The translations under genes were made by a program, and so were the position numbers. Shown here piece after piece: positions 1 through 9,739 of a DNA stretch of 64,000 bases. The DNA comes from Bradyrhizobium prioriisuperbiae (lineage in GTDB: Bacteria; Pseudomonadota; Alphaproteobacteria; Rhizobiales; Xanthobacteraceae). The stretch is taken from positions 6,932,501 to 6,996,500 of the forward strand of contig NZ_CP135921.1 of NCBI RefSeq assembly GCF_032397745.1, read 5' to 3'. Under the pieces are notes generated by a model that was not told the origin of the DNA, searched no databases, and saw only the letters and a list, made by a program, of their open reading frames with translations. Numbering within the stretch: position 1 is the stretch's first letter; every line of letters starts with the position of its first letter.

Positions 1-1
1 T

Positions 2-1858
2 GGCCGCTCGCGGGCGCCCTATCTGGTCTATGCCAGCGACGACACCGGCGACGTGGTGCTGACGTTCTTCCGCGCGCAGCCGGGTTATGTGGAGAAGCTG
101 CTGCCGGTCGGCGAAACGCGATATGTGTCCGGCACTGCGCAGATGTTCGATGGCACGCTGCAGATCGTGCATCCAGACCGCGTGGTTGACGAAGCCGGTT
201 TCGCCAAGTTGTCGCTGATCGAGCCGGTGTATCCGCTAACCGAAGGTCTTGCTCTGGGGTCGCTACGCCGCGCGATCGCGCAGGCTTTGCAGAAATTGCC
301 GCAACTGCCGGAGTGGATCGCGGCCGACGTGCTGCGCCGTTGCAGCTTTCCGTCTTTTGCCGAGGCCCTGAACCGGGTTCATATTCCGAAGGACCTGACC
401 GACATTCTGCCGGACGCGCCGTTCTGGTCGCGCCTCGCCTATGACGAATTGCTGGCGGGGCAGCTTGCGCTGGCGCTGGTCCGGGCGCAGCTGCGCCGGC
501 CGGCGGGTGCGCGCCATGCTGGCGGCGGCCATTTGCGCCACAAGATCATCGATGCGCTGCCCTACGCATTGACGACCTCGCAGCAGCAGGCCGCCGCCGC
601 CATTGCTGATGACCTCACCCAACCGCTGCGGATGCTTCGGCTGCTGCAAGGCGACGTCGGCTCCGGCAAGACCGTGGTCGCCCTGCTCGCGGCTGCGGCC
701 GTCGCGGAGGTCGGCAAGCAGTCGGCGCTGATGGCGCCGACCGAAATCCTGGCCCGCCAGCATCTGAAAACCATCGCGCCGCTGGCCGAACAGGCCGGCG
801 TTCGCGTGGCGATCCTCACCGGACGGGAGAAAGGTCGGGAGCGCCGCGACATTCTCGCCCGTCTCGCCGACGGTGAGATCGATCTGCTGGTCGGCACCCA
901 CGCGTTGATTCAGGATGACGTTGTCTACAAGGCGCTGGCGCTGGCGATCGTCGACGAGCAGCACAGGTTCGGCGTGCGCGAACGGCTGGCGCTGACCGAC
1001 AAGGGAGACGCCGTCGATGTCCTGGTGCTGAGCGCCACCCCAATCCCGCGCACCCTGGTCCTGACCTATTTCGGCGACATGGACATCTCGGAACTGCGCG
1101 AAAAACCTGCAGGCCGCCAGCCGATCGATACCCGTGCGATGCCGGCCAACCGGCTCAGCGAGGTGATGGATGGCATCGGCCGCGCGTTGAAGGACGGCAA
1201 GCGCGCCTACTGGATCTGCCCGCTGGTCGAGGAGTCCGAAAATATCGATTTCCTGACCGATGCCGAACAGCGGTTCGCCAGCCTGCAGGAGCGCTTCCGC
1301 GACCGCGTTGGCCTTGTGCACGGCAAGATGAAAGGCGCGGACAAGGACCGCGTCATGGGCCAGTTTGCATCAGGCGAGATCAGCCTGTTGGTCGCAACCA
1401 CCGTGGTCGAAGTCGGCGTCGATGTGCCGCAAGCTACCATCATGGTGATCGAGAACGCGGAACGCTTCGGCCTCGCCCAACTTCATCAGTTGCGCGGCCG
1501 CATCGGCCGCGGCTCGGAAGCCTCCACCTGCCTGCTGCTCTACCGTGAACCCTTGGGCGAAATGTCGAAGGCACGACTAAAGGTCATTCGCGAGACCACC
1601 GACGGCTTCCAGATCGCGGAAGAAGACCTCAAACTGCGTGGCGAAGGCGACGTGCTCGGCACCCGGCAAAGCGGCCTGCCCGGCTACCGGATCGCGCGCC
1701 CGGAGGTGCACGGCCAACTGATCGCCCAAGCCCGCAACGAGGCGCTGCGCATCCTCAAGGACAACCCGAAGCTGAAAGGCGCAGAAGGCGAAGCCCTGCG
1801 CTGTCTGCTCTATCTGTTCGAACGCGATGAAGCGATCCCGCTGCTCGGCGCGGGGTAA
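2..1858 (+). CDS. recG: ATP-dependent DNA helicase RecG (5' end cut off by window edge)
   Basis: RecG is a superfamily 2 helicase that regresses stalled replication forks and processes Holliday junctions. The reading frame is open from base 2 with no start codon, so the N-terminus lies outside the window. What remains (about 618 residues) begins in the OB/wedge region, with residues such as PYLVYASDD. It then carries Walker A GDVGSGKT (near 651-674), the DEQH box (near 952-963), the SATPIPRT motif (near 1033-1056) and the C-terminal helicase lobe with the QLRGRIGRG motif. The stop at 1856-1858 is 21 bases from the end of the convergent DUF502 gene. The full protein is normally about 700 aa, so roughly 80-90 residues are missing only because of the window boundary. 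Confidence 0.96.
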   Translation, partial: GRSRAPYLVYASDDTGDVVLTFFRAQPGYVEKLLPVGETRYVSGTAQMFDGTLQIVHPDRVVDEAGFAKLSLIEPVYPLTEGLALGSLRRAIAQALQKLPQLPEWIAADVLRRCSFPSFAEALNRVHIPKDLTDILPDAPFWSRLAYDELLAGQLALALVRAQLRRPAGARHAGGGHLRHKIIDALPYALTTSQQQAAAAIADDLTQPLRMLRLLQGDVGSGKTVVALLAAAAVAEVGKQSALMAPTEILARQHLKTIAPLAEQAGVRVAILTGREKGRERRDILARLADGEIDLLVGTHALIQDDVVYKALALAIVDEQHRFGVRERLALTDKGDAVDVLVLSATPIPRTLVLTYFGDMDISELREKPAGRQPIDTRAMPANRLSEVMDGIGRALKDGKRAYWICPLVEESENIDFLTDAEQRFASLQERFRDRVGLVHGKMKGADKDRVMGQFASGEISLLVATTVVEVGVDVPQATIMVIENAERFGLAQLHQLRGRIGRGSEASTCLLLYREPLGEMSKARLKVIRETTDGFQIAEEDLKLRGEGDVLGTRQSGLPGYRIARPEVHGQLIAQARNEALRILKDNPKLKGAEGEALRCLLYLFERDEAIPLLGAG

Positions 1859-1879
1859 GCCGATTGAAGCTGAGCCGGC

Positions 1880-2680
1880 TTAATTCGTCGGCGCCGCCAC
1901 TTTCGGGGCCGGCTTCGCGGCGGCCTCATCACGGGCTGCGCGCGCGGCGCTGGCCATATCGGCAAGCGCAACCACCTTCTTGTCGGGATCACCGCCGGGC
2001 TGCACCACGCCGGCCGACATGATCAAGGTCGCGGCATCCTCGGCGCTCATGTCGATCTCGATCACGCTGGCCTTCAGCACGTAGAAAAAGAAACCGGTGG
2101 TCGGGTTCGGCGCGCACGGCAGGAAGACGGAAATATATTCCTGCTGTCCGGGAAGCTTTTTCGCCACGTCGCCGCCAGGCGTCTGCGAGATCAGCACGAT
2201 CGACCACATGCCCGGCGACGGAAACTCCACCAGGCCCACTTTACGGAAGCTTGATCCGTTGCCGGAAAACAGCGTCTCGAACACCTGCTTGAGGCCGCGA
2301 TAAATCGCGCGCACCACCGGCATGCGGCCGAGCAGCCGTTCGCCGAGATCGACCAGCGTGCGGCCGATCAAATTGTGCGTGAAGAAACCGAGGATGGTCA
2401 GCGCCAGGAAAGCAACGACCAAGCCTGAGCCGGGAATGCCCCACGGCAGATAGGTTTCCGGCCGGTAGTCCGTCGGAATGAACGGACGGACGATGCCGTC
2501 GACCCATGTGACGAACCACCAGGTCAGATAGGCTGTGATCGCGACCGGGCCGGCAACGATCAATCCGGTCAGGAAATAGTTCCTGACCCGCGCCATAAAG
2601 CCACGCGGAACCTCGGGGGGCGGAGCAAGAGGAGGCAGATCACCCGACGGCAGAACCGGCGGCTTGTCTTGTGAGGTCAT
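1880..2680 (-). CDS. DUF502 family membrane protein
   Basis: This 266-residue inner-membrane protein of the DUF502 family has no settled function. After a Pro-rich cytoplasmic N-terminus there are two clear membrane segments, at about residues 33-58 (YFLTGLIVAGPVAITAYLTW) and 83-102 (GLVVAFLALTILGFF). The conserved soluble part follows, with LLGRMPVVRAIYRGLKQ and the family-typical VFLPCAPNPTTGFFFYV. The C-terminus is Ala/Lys/Pro-rich and probably disordered. It starts at an ATG and sits tail-to-tail with recG, an arrangement often seen in Rhizobiales. In plants a DUF502 relative (LCV) is membrane-located, but that does not define a bacterial role. Confidence 0.9.
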   Translation of the reverse strand: MTSQDKPPVLPSGDLPPLAPPPEVPRGFMARVRNYFLTGLIVAGPVAITAYLTWWFVTWVDGIVRPFIPTDYRPETYLPWGIPGSGLVVAFLALTILGFFTHNLIGRTLVDLGERLLGRMPVVRAIYRGLKQVFETLFSGNGSSFRKVGLVEFPSPGMWSIVLISQTPGGDVAKKLPGQQEYISVFLPCAPNPTTGFFFYVLKASVIEIDMSAEDAATLIMSAGVVQPGGDPDKKVVALADMASAARAARDEAAAKPAPKVAAPTN

Positions 2681-2869
2681 TCGTGGCCCAGATCATCCAG
2701 AAAACGGCGTCATCCAAAAACGGCTGTCGCAGGATCGACACAATTCGCGACGCCGCATCATAGCAGGTTTTGGCACATTTACCGCAACGAACGTGCGACG
2801 CTTTGTCTAGCGCCGCCGATCAGAAGTTCCTGCACCACCCGCCACAGGCTGCCTGTCAATTTGACGCCG

Positions 2870-4696
2870 TTACTCGACCGTGACGGATTTCGCGAGATTG
2901 CGCGGCTGGTCGACATCGGTGCCCATGATGACGGCGGTGTGATAGGCGAGCAATTGCACCGGAATGGCGTAAACCAGAGGCGTCACGGTCGCCGGCATGT
3001 CGGGAAGCGTAATGGTGACCAGGGAGTCGACAGTTGCCTCAGCGGCTCCCTTCGCATCGGTCATCAGAATGATCCGCCCGCCACGAGCCGCAACCTCCTG
3101 CATGTTCGATACGGTCTTCTCGAACACCCGGTCGTACGGCGCGATCACCACCACCGGCATCTGCTCGTCGATCAGCGCGATCGGGCCGTGCTTCAGCTCC
3201 CCGGCGGCATAACCTTCGGCGTGGATATATGAAATTTCTTTCAGCTTCAGCGCACCCTCAAGTGCGAGAGGATAGCTGGTGCCGCGCCCCAGATAGAGCA
3301 CGTCCTTGCTCTTGGCGATGTCGCGCGCGAGCTTCTCGACCTGCGGTTCAGTGGCCAACGCCGCCGCCATCAGGCGCGGCACTTCGATGAGGCCATGAAC
3401 GAGCTTGGCTTCGTCGGTGTCGGAGAGAATGCCGCGAGCCTTGCCCGCAGCAATCGCTAGCGCAGCCAGCACTGTGAGCTGGCAGGTAAACGCCTTGGTG
3501 GAGGCGACGCCGATTTCGGGGCCAGCCAGGGTCGGCAACACGGTCTCGCTTTCGCGCGCGATGGTCGAGGTCGTCACATTGACCACGGACAGCGTATGAA
3601 GCCCCTGCTCCTTCGCGTAGCGCAGCGCGGCCAGCGTATCGGCGGTCTCGCCGGACTGCGAAATGAAGATCGCAAGATCCCCCTTGCGCAAAGGAGCTTC
3701 GCGATAGCGGAACTCGGACGCGACATCGACTTCCACCGGCAGCCGCGACAGTCGCTCGAACCAATAGCGCGCGATCGATCCGGCATAACTCGCCGTACCG
3801 CACGCGGTGATCGAGATGTGCTGGATGTCGCGGAAATCAAACGGCAACTGCAGCGGCAGTGCGATGCGTTCGGCAGCCATATCGATATAGCGCGCCAGCG
3901 TATGCCCGACGACTTCGGGTTGCTCGTGGATTTCCTTCGCCATGAAGTGGCGGTAGTTGGCCTTGTCGACCAGGAAACTCGAGGCCCCCGATTTCAGCAC
4001 CTCGCGGCGCACGATGCCGTTCTGCTCGTTGCGGATCACCGACGAGTCGCGCGTCAGCACCACCCAGTCGCCATCCTCCAGATAGCTGATCGTGTCGGTC
4101 AGCGGCGCCAGCGCGATGGCGTCGGATCCCAGATACATCTCGCCGTCGCCGAAACCGATCGCCAGCGGCGCGCCCTTGCGCGCCCCGATCATCAGGTTGT
4201 CATGGCCCTTGAAGACAAAGCCGAGCGCGAATGCGCCGCGCAGCTGCGGCAGCGAGGCTTTCACGGCGTCCTCGGGCGTCAGTCCTTTGGTGAGATACGA
4301 ATTGACCAGATGCACCGCCACTTCAGTGTCGGTGTCGGTCGCGAATATGGCGCCCTGCTTTTCCAGCATCTGGCGCAGTTCGCGAAAATTCTCGATGATG
4401 CCGTTGTGAACGACAGCAACATTCTCGGTTGCGTGTGGATGCGCGTTGTTCTCGGTCGGCTTGCCGTGGGTCGCCCATCGGGTATGGCCGATGCCGATAT
4501 GCCCTTGCAGCGGCGAGGTCTTCAGCCTGGCTTCGAGATTTTTGAGCTTGCCTTCGGCGCGGCGCCGCTCGAGCTGCGTGCCTTCCAGCGTCGCGACACC
4601 AGCGGAATCGTAGCCGCGGTACTCCAGCCGTTTCAACGAATCGACCAGCAGCTCCGCAACCGGACCACGCCCCAGAATTCCGACAATGCCGCACAT
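2870..4696 (-). CDS. glmS: glutamine--fructose-6-phosphate aminotransferase (isomerizing)
   Basis: GlmS converts fructose-6-phosphate and glutamine into glucosamine-6-phosphate, the first step towards UDP-GlcNAc for peptidoglycan and LPS. The start is placed at the ATG giving MCGIVGILG, because Cys2 must become the N-terminal nucleophile after Met removal; an upstream start would add a blocking extension. Residues 1 to about 220 form the class II glutaminase domain. Two SIS domains follow (sugar-binding SQSGETADT and GRGTSYPLALEGALKLKE), and the C-terminus ends in the family hallmark PRNLAKSVTVE. At 608 aa it is standard length. glmU lies just upstream on the same strand (4851-6209), so two consecutive pathway steps are adjacent. 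I see no glmS ribozyme-like leader in the 150-base gap. Confidence 0.98.
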   Translation of the reverse strand: MCGIVGILGRGPVAELLVDSLKRLEYRGYDSAGVATLEGTQLERRRAEGKLKNLEARLKTSPLQGHIGIGHTRWATHGKPTENNAHPHATENVAVVHNGIIENFRELRQMLEKQGAIFATDTDTEVAVHLVNSYLTKGLTPEDAVKASLPQLRGAFALGFVFKGHDNLMIGARKGAPLAIGFGDGEMYLGSDAIALAPLTDTISYLEDGDWVVLTRDSSVIRNEQNGIVRREVLKSGASSFLVDKANYRHFMAKEIHEQPEVVGHTLARYIDMAAERIALPLQLPFDFRDIQHISITACGTASYAGSIARYWFERLSRLPVEVDVASEFRYREAPLRKGDLAIFISQSGETADTLAALRYAKEQGLHTLSVVNVTTSTIARESETVLPTLAGPEIGVASTKAFTCQLTVLAALAIAAGKARGILSDTDEAKLVHGLIEVPRLMAAALATEPQVEKLARDIAKSKDVLYLGRGTSYPLALEGALKLKEISYIHAEGYAAGELKHGPIALIDEQMPVVVIAPYDRVFEKTVSNMQEVAARGGRIILMTDAKGAAEATVDSLVTITLPDMPATVTPLVYAIPVQLLAYHTAVIMGTDVDQPRNLAKSVTVE

Positions 4697-4850
4697 GCGG
4701 TTCAGCTTCCCCAAATCGGCTTAATTTGCACTAAATCTCTACCGAGATTTATGCGGCCCACGGACTCAATAATTGTTGCGGATTACGACAGATTGAATTG
4801 TTAACCTAAACAAAGCCTGTCTTGCTGAAGTCCCGCCTTTAGTCCTGCCC

Positions 4851-6209
4851 TCAAGATTTGGGCTTCTTCTTTCGCGCCAGCTTCGTGTCGCGATACCGCT
4901 TGGCCCAACCTTCCCGCAGGCTTTGCTCGTTGCGCTCGACCGCCAGCGCATCATCCGGCACATCGCGCGTGATCACCGATCCCGATCCGATGTAGGCCCC
5001 GGCGCCGATCTTGACCGGCGCGACCAGTGACGAGTTCGAGCCGACGAAGGCTCCGGTACCGATCTCGGTGCGATGCTTGTCGAAACCATCATAATTGCAG
5101 GTGATGGTGCCGGCGCCGATATTGGCGCCCGCGCCGACATGGGAGTCGCCGATGTAGCTCAGATGATTGGCCTTGGCGCCCGCCTCGATCGTCGCAGCCT
5201 TGGTCTCGACGAAATTGCCGATCCGCGCCCCCTCGCCGAGCGAGGTGCCGGGCCGCAAACGGGCATAAGGCCCGACCGACGCGTTGGCCCCAATCGAGGC
5301 ACCAACCACATGCGAGAAGGCATGGATCACCGCTCCGTCTGCGATACTGACGCCGGGGCCGAACACCACGAACGGCTCCACCGTCACGTCCTTGCCGAAC
5401 ACGGTATCGGCTGCGAGATAGACCGTCTCCGGCGCAACCATGGTGACGCCGGCCTCGAGCGCCGCCTTGCGCAGCCGCGCCTGCATTACCTGTTCGGCTT
5501 CGGCTAGTTGGGCCTTGGTGTTGATGCCGCGCACTTCGTCCTCGCCGGTTTCGATCACGGCGGCCTTCAATCCGAGTTCCCGAGCGATGGCCACCGCATC
5601 GGTCAGATAATACTCGTTCTTGCTGTTTGCATGGCCGATCTTATCAAGAATGGTCAGCGCCACCCGTCCGTCGAATGCCATGATGCCGGCATTGCACAGC
5701 GTGATCTTTTTCTCTTCCGCGCTGGCATCGGCCTGCTCGCGGATGGCGACGAGTTCGCCGCCCTCCCCGACAAGGCGGCCGTAACCGGTCGGATCGGCAG
5801 CACGGAACCCGAGCACGACCAGCGCGACGCCGTCCTTCAGCGGCGCGCGCAACCGGGCAAAAGTGTCGGCAGACAATAGCGGCGTATCACCGAACACCAC
5901 CAGAAGATCGTCCGCCCCCTGTGCAATGGCAGAGCGTGCGGCCAGCACCGCATGGGCCGTGCCGCGGCGATCAGTCTGCACGAACGTCTGAGCATCGGGC
6001 CTGGCGCGAGTGACCTCGTCAGCCACCGCCTGGTGGTCGGGGCCGACCACGACAGCCAGCGACGAACCTTCACCGCCTGGCGCGGCAGCAAGCACGTGGC
6101 GAAGCAACGGCTGCCCGGCGACCGGATGCAGCACCTTCGGCAACGACGAGCGCATCCGCGTGCCCTCGCCGGCCGCAAGCACGATGGTCAGATTGGTCCT
6201 GCCGCTCAT
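4851..6209 (-). CDS. glmU: bifunctional GlmU: GlcNAc-1-P uridyltransferase / glucosamine-1-P acetyltransferase
   Basis: GlmU acetylates glucosamine-1-phosphate and then uridylylates it to UDP-GlcNAc. The N-terminal nucleotidyltransferase shows [20 protein letters not shown], the G-x-G-T-R-M...PK signature. From about residue 255 the chain becomes a left-handed beta-helix of hexapeptide repeats, containing the acetyltransferase-site region [20 protein letters not shown] and [14 protein letters not shown]. The start [16 protein letters not shown] (ATG at 6209) gives 452 aa, the usual size. The frame extends 35 codons upstream, but that extension is arginine/serine-rich and precedes the conserved N-terminus, so I reject it. 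Substrate comes from GlmS encoded next door, via GlmM located elsewhere. Confidence 0.97.
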   Translation of the reverse strand: MSGRTNLTIVLAAGEGTRMRSSLPKVLHPVAGQPLLRHVLAAAPGGEGSSLAVVVGPDHQAVADEVTRARPDAQTFVQTDRRGTAHAVLAARSAIAQGADDLLVVFGDTPLLSADTFARLRAPLKDGVALVVLGFRAADPTGYGRLVGEGGELVAIREQADASAEEKKITLCNAGIMAFDGRVALTILDKIGHANSKNEYYLTDAVAIARELGLKAAVIETGEDEVRGINTKAQLAEAEQVMQARLRKAALEAGVTMVAPETVYLAADTVFGKDVTVEPFVVFGPGVSIADGAVIHAFSHVVGASIGANASVGPYARLRPGTSLGEGARIGNFVETKAATIEAGAKANHLSYIGDSHVGAGANIGAGTITCNYDGFDKHRTEIGTGAFVGSNSSLVAPVKIGAGAYIGSGSVITRDVPDDALAVERNEQSLREGWAKRYRDTKLARKKKPKS

Positions 6210-6468
6210 AGAATGTCCCGTTATGGCCTGTCCGGCAGGGTCATAGCCGAGCCGGCCAACCGACAAAAGGCTTTTGGACGAAAGAGTCCTCCGCGTGCGT
6301 TTGCGGCAAGGCACGGTGCCCGTGTTCCTGTTAACATTTCCCTGTGATTCGCAGGGCTGGCGCGAATCGCGGCTGGAATGACGGCACCACTACTGGTGGC
6401 GCCGCGGCAGGCAAGTGGGGGCCGGCGGCACTGATTTGACGCAAAAGTCCCATGATGCAAAAGTCCCA

Positions 6469-7674
6469 ATGACAAAAGAGCGACACCAGCTTGCCGACAT
6501 GACGGCCGACGACAGTGACGGCCTGCTGAGCAACCTTCTTGCTGAAGAACGCGACTGGAGCTGGCACTCGCTGTGGCAGCTCGGATCATGGGCCGTGGGC
6601 GCGATCGGCGCCATCGTCATCGCGTTTTTCGCCGTACACACATCCAACGGGTTGCGTCGCGACCAGATCGCATCTGCCGATCTCACGCGGCAGTCGCAGC
6701 AGATCCAGTGGGTCGCCAAGGAAAGCCAGACCGAGACGCGGCGACTGTCATCAGCGATCGACACACTGAATGGTGATCGCGATCGACTCTTCACCCGCGT
6801 GACGGTGCTGGAACAGGGGCTGGACTCGGTCACCGGATCGGTCACACGACAGACCACGCCAGCATCGCTGGTGATGTCGTCAGTTGCGCAGCCGATCCGA
6901 GGGGTACCGCCGCCCATGATCGCGGGGGCGACAGCCACGCTGCCTCTGCCCTCCGAAGCCGCCCATGCTGCACCAAGCGCGCCGTCCGCTGCACAAGCGA
7001 CTGCGGCACCGGATCTCAGGGAATCGGATCGCGAAGCGGTCAAGGACAGCGCGAAGGACTCGCTGCCGGCCTCGACGGTTTACGCGCCCCCTGATCCGGC
7101 CGCCCCCAAGCTGATCGAAGCCCATCCGATTACGCTGGTGCAGCCAGAAAAAGCGGCAGGCCCCCCTTTGGTGATTGCCGCGCTACCCGATAGCAGAGAC
7201 ACCGATACGGCGGGTGGTGCGGCGGAAATCGCCGTCCAGCGCACCGAGTTCGGTATCGATCTCGGCGGCGCCAATTCGATCGACGGACTGCGCGCACTCT
7301 GGCAGGGCATCGTCAAGTCGAAGGGGGAGCAGGTCGCGTCACTACGCCCGATTATCGTCGTCAAGGAGCGGCGTAACGGACTGGGCTTGCAATTGCGGCT
7401 GGTGGCAGGCCCGCTCAATAATGCCGCTGCGGCCGCCAGGATCTGCGCCGCCATGGCCGAGGGGAATCGCGCCTGCGAGGCGACCGTATTCGATGGTCAG
7501 CGGCTGGCGATCAGGGCGGCGGACGAAACGCCTGTTCCGACGCCACGTCCTGTCCGCAAGCGAAAAGTGCAGCATCTCCCGCGCGAGGAGGCTACCGTTG
7601 CGGCTCAGCCCGCGACACCAGCCGCCGATCCCCCGACGTCGACAACGGTTTCCGGCTTGTTCCGCAACCGCTGA
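6469..7674 (+). CDS. single-pass membrane protein with C-terminal SPOR-like domain
   Basis: This is a protein of about 401 residues of uncertain function. A short cytoplasmic N-terminus is followed by one membrane helix (GSWAVGAIGAIVIAFFAVH, about residues 41-59) and a coiled-coil-like stretch (about 70-120). A long low-complexity Ala/Pro/Ser linker follows. A C-terminal region at about residues 255-355 resembles a SPOR fold: IDLGGANSIDGLRALWQG, then RPIIVVKE and LRLVAGPLNNAAAAARICA. SPOR domains bind denuded peptidoglycan glycan strands at division sites, so a periplasmic envelope role is an inference. The start is uncertain: ATG 6469 is preferred, but GTG 6415 and ATG 6499 are in frame and none has a good Shine-Dalgarno. 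Confidence 0.7.
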   Translation: MTKERHQLADMTADDSDGLLSNLLAEERDWSWHSLWQLGSWAVGAIGAIVIAFFAVHTSNGLRRDQIASADLTRQSQQIQWVAKESQTETRRLSSAIDTLNGDRDRLFTRVTVLEQGLDSVTGSVTRQTTPASLVMSSVAQPIRGVPPPMIAGATATLPLPSEAAHAAPSAPSAAQATAAPDLRESDREAVKDSAKDSLPASTVYAPPDPAAPKLIEAHPITLVQPEKAAGPPLVIAALPDSRDTDTAGGAAEIAVQRTEFGIDLGGANSIDGLRALWQGIVKSKGEQVASLRPIIVVKERRNGLGLQLRLVAGPLNNAAAAARICAAMAEGNRACEATVFDGQRLAIRAADETPVPTPRPVRKRKVQHLPREEATVAAQPATPAADPPTSTTVSGLFRNR

Positions 7675-7743
7675 TCCAGTCCGGGCCTCCTCCACTCCCG
7701 GACCGGGTTGCCCGGTGGGTCGTTCCAAACCTATAGTCGGCGC

Positions 7744-8124
7744 ATGAAAAAAGATCCGTTCCGCCTTTCCGCCCTGCAAGTGCAATGGCTCCTGGTCGTT
7801 GGCTTTCTCACTGTCGGCTACGCGCTGTACCTGCGCTATCTGGCGATCGAATATTCCCCGGTGGCGCTCGCCTGTGATGGCGGCCTGCAAACCATGCTGT
7901 GCAAGACCCGCCTGCTGATGACGGCCCTGTTTCGCAATTCGGTGTTCGGTATCACGGCGCTGGTGATCGCCGCGCTGCATCTGATCCGGCCGTCGATCGT
8001 AACGCTGACGGCGGGACTGGTGGTCGCGGGATTCGGGATCGTGCTCTACAATATCGTCCTGTCAGGGATCGCGATCGGCCTGCTTATTCTGGGGTTTGCA
8101 CGGCCCGCGCCTGCCACAGCGTGA
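7744..8124 (+). CDS. small integral membrane protein (unknown function)
   Basis: This 126-residue, very hydrophobic protein has about four membrane spans: WLLVVGFLTVGYALYLRYLA, a segment around NSVFGITALVIAALHLI, and two closely spaced helices in LTAGLVVAGFGIVLYN and SGIAIGLLILGF. A Cys pair lies in the first periplasmic/cytosolic loop (ACDGG...MLCKTR), which hints at a disulfide or redox role but matches no family I can name. The ATG start lies 36 codon-bases into a longer frame and begins with a typical MKKD. The 3' end overlaps the end of the oppositely oriented ndvC-like gene by about 41 bases, so transcripts of the two genes would be complementary at their tails. Confidence 0.72.
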   Translation: MKKDPFRLSALQVQWLLVVGFLTVGYALYLRYLAIEYSPVALACDGGLQTMLCKTRLLMTALFRNSVFGITALVIAALHLIRPSIVTLTAGLVVAGFGIVLYNIVLSGIAIGLLILGFARPAPATA

Positions 8125-9706
8125 GGCCGAGCAGCAGGTAGGCGCCGCAGGTCCATAACGACTGCCAGTTGTCGATCCCCTCGTTGAAGACGATGTACAG
8201 CGTCGAGAGGCCGAGTGTCGCGGCGAAGATCGCCTCCGGCATCGGTCGCCGTCCCTCGCGCGGCCGGTTCAGCAGCATCAGGGCCAGGAACGGCACAACA
8301 ACCATGGTCAGCGACGCGAACGGGAAATCGCGGTAGCGCGGGTCGAAGACAAAGCCGAGCGCGGTTTCGGCAGCGATCAGAACCGTCACGATCAGGATCA
8401 CGCCGAGTGTCGCGCAGAGCACGGAATCAGTCCGGCCGCCACGCGGCCCGATGATCTCGAGGAACGTCGGCAGCGAGCGGCCCGACATCAGCGCGGTCGC
8501 CGTCAGCGTCGGCGCCAGGATGCCCGCGGCAAGCAGCAGTCCCCACTGGGTCCAGCCGCCGATCCCGAGGCTTTCATAGATCATCTTGTCCACCGCAAGC
8601 CCGAGCAGCGCTCCGGCCGTGGTCGCCGAGATCGCGACCGCGATCCAGGACGACAACCGTGGCTGCCAGGGACGCCGCCGGGATTTGAAGAAGGCCGCGC
8701 CAAAGACGACGACACACAGCACCAGCCCGCCGGCCATCTGCAGCTTCCAGAGCGGATAGTTGCTGATCGGCTGCCCCGCCGGATACTTCAGCGCGCGCTG
8801 ATCCTCGTCGATTAATCCCCAGTAGCCGCCGACGGTGCCTTCGAGCCGCCGCTTCCAGGGCTGGTCGTAGGCCTCGATCAGATTGACCCGAAACCCTTCC
8901 CGCTTCGACAGATCGAGGATTTCCGACACCACGCGGGCCTGATTGGTGCGCGACGGCAACGCGCCTTCGCGCATCCGCCCCGTGCTCGGCCAGCCGGTTT
9001 CCCCGATCAGGATTTCCTTGTCGGGAAACGCTGCCGCCATCCGCTTGCGAATCTGGTCGACATGGGCCGCAGCGTATTTGGCGCGGATCGGGAAATCCTC
9101 CCAGTACGGCAGGATGTGAATGGTGACAAAGTCGACCGCGTCATAGACCTCGCGATGGCGCAGCCAGAATTCCCAGACGTCGGCATAGGTCACCGGGACC
9201 GACACCCCCACCTGCGCCTTGACCGAACGGATCAGCCCGGCAAGGTCGGAGGCGGTCATTTCGCCGCGGAGCAGAACTTCGTTCCCGACCACCACCGATG
9301 AGATCACCCCCGGGTTGGCCTTGACCAGGCTGACCGCGCTCTCGATCTGCAGCCGGTTCTTGACTTTGTTGGAGCCCAGCCAGATCCCCTGGATGACCTT
9401 CAGGCCGACCTTGGCCGCCAGTGCCGGGACCTGATCGACGCCGTTGTCGACCGAGTAGGTACGCACGCAGTCGGTGATCTTGGCCAGCTGGGCAAGGTCC
9501 TCGGCAATCTGGGCTGCGTCGATATGCAGCGCCAGGTTAAGCGGGTTCTGGGCACCGCGGAACGGCGCATAGGAGACGCATTGGAGCTTCGCGGCCGGGT
9601 CGATCGGCGCGCGCGCCAACGTCACCGGTGTGGCCAGCCACCACCAGACAGCAACGATCATGCCGAGGGAAATCAGGAGAAGCGCCAGCGGCGTACGAAA
9701 TGAAAT
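8084..9706 (-). CDS. ndvC: NdvC-like GH17-domain membrane protein, cyclic beta-glucan synthesis (probable ATT start)
   Basis: This GH17-type beta-glucanase/transglucosylase domain is fused to a multi-spanning membrane region. The extracytoplasmic part shows the two GH17 catalytic glutamates in VVGNEVLLRGE (acid/base) and LIGETGWPS (nucleophile), plus IEAYDQPWKRRLEG. The C-terminal 240 residues hold about six to seven membrane helices. In Bradyrhizobium japonicum NdvC (about 62 kDa) is needed for the beta-1,6 links of cyclic beta-(1,3),(1,6)-glucans; the match in size, domain and linkage to an ndvB-like gene supports the name. Start: the first ATG (9661) has no ribosome-binding site and would cut the first membrane helix. 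An ATT at 9706 lies 6 bases after a perfect AGGAGG (9713-9718), with an in-frame stop just upstream, giving 540 aa. Confidence 0.72.
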   Translation of the reverse strand: MSFRTPLALLLISLGMIVAVWWWLATPVTLARAPIDPAAKLQCVSYAPFRGAQNPLNLALHIDAAQIAEDLAQLAKITDCVRTYSVDNGVDQVPALAAKVGLKVIQGIWLGSNKVKNRLQIESAVSLVKANPGVISSVVVGNEVLLRGEMTASDLAGLIRSVKAQVGVSVPVTYADVWEFWLRHREVYDAVDFVTIHILPYWEDFPIRAKYAAAHVDQIRKRMAAAFPDKEILIGETGWPSTGRMREGALPSRTNQARVVSEILDLSKREGFRVNLIEAYDQPWKRRLEGTVGGYWGLIDEDQRALKYPAGQPISNYPLWKLQMAGGLVLCVVVFGAAFFKSRRRPWQPRLSSWIAVAISATTAGALLGLAVDKMIYESLGIGGWTQWGLLLAAGILAPTLTATALMSGRSLPTFLEIIGPRGGRTDSVLCATLGVILIVTVLIAAETALGFVFDPRYRDFPFASLTMVVVPFLALMLLNRPREGRRPMPEAIFAATLGLSTLYIVFNEGIDNWQSLWTCGAYLLLGLTLWQARAVQTPE

Positions 9707-9712
9707 TGGTCC

Positions 9713-9718
9713 CCTCCT
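9713..9718 (-). promoter_or_regulatory. Shine-Dalgarno AGGAGG that decides an ATT start for the ndvC-like gene
   Basis: On the minus strand AGGAGG occupies 9718 down to 9713 and is followed by GGACCA and then ATT (9706-9704). Between this site and the in-frame TAA at 9739-9737 there is no ATG, GTG or TTG. Downstream, the first ATG (9661) is preceded by GATTTCCCTCGGC, with no purine-rich site. ATT starts are rare but real (infC, pcnB in E. coli). Confidence 0.6.
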
Positions 9719-9739
9719 GCCGAGTTCTAGGGTCGATTA

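Noticed and set aside
263..1321. Long minus-strand frame (352 codons) inside recG
   Set aside because: It is the complementary shadow of recG; its composition is His/Arg/Gln-rich and matches no family.
2697..2869. Possible regulatory RNA between glmS and DUF502
   Set aside because: No glmS-ribozyme-like pairing or long hairpin seen; and it is downstream, not upstream, of glmS.
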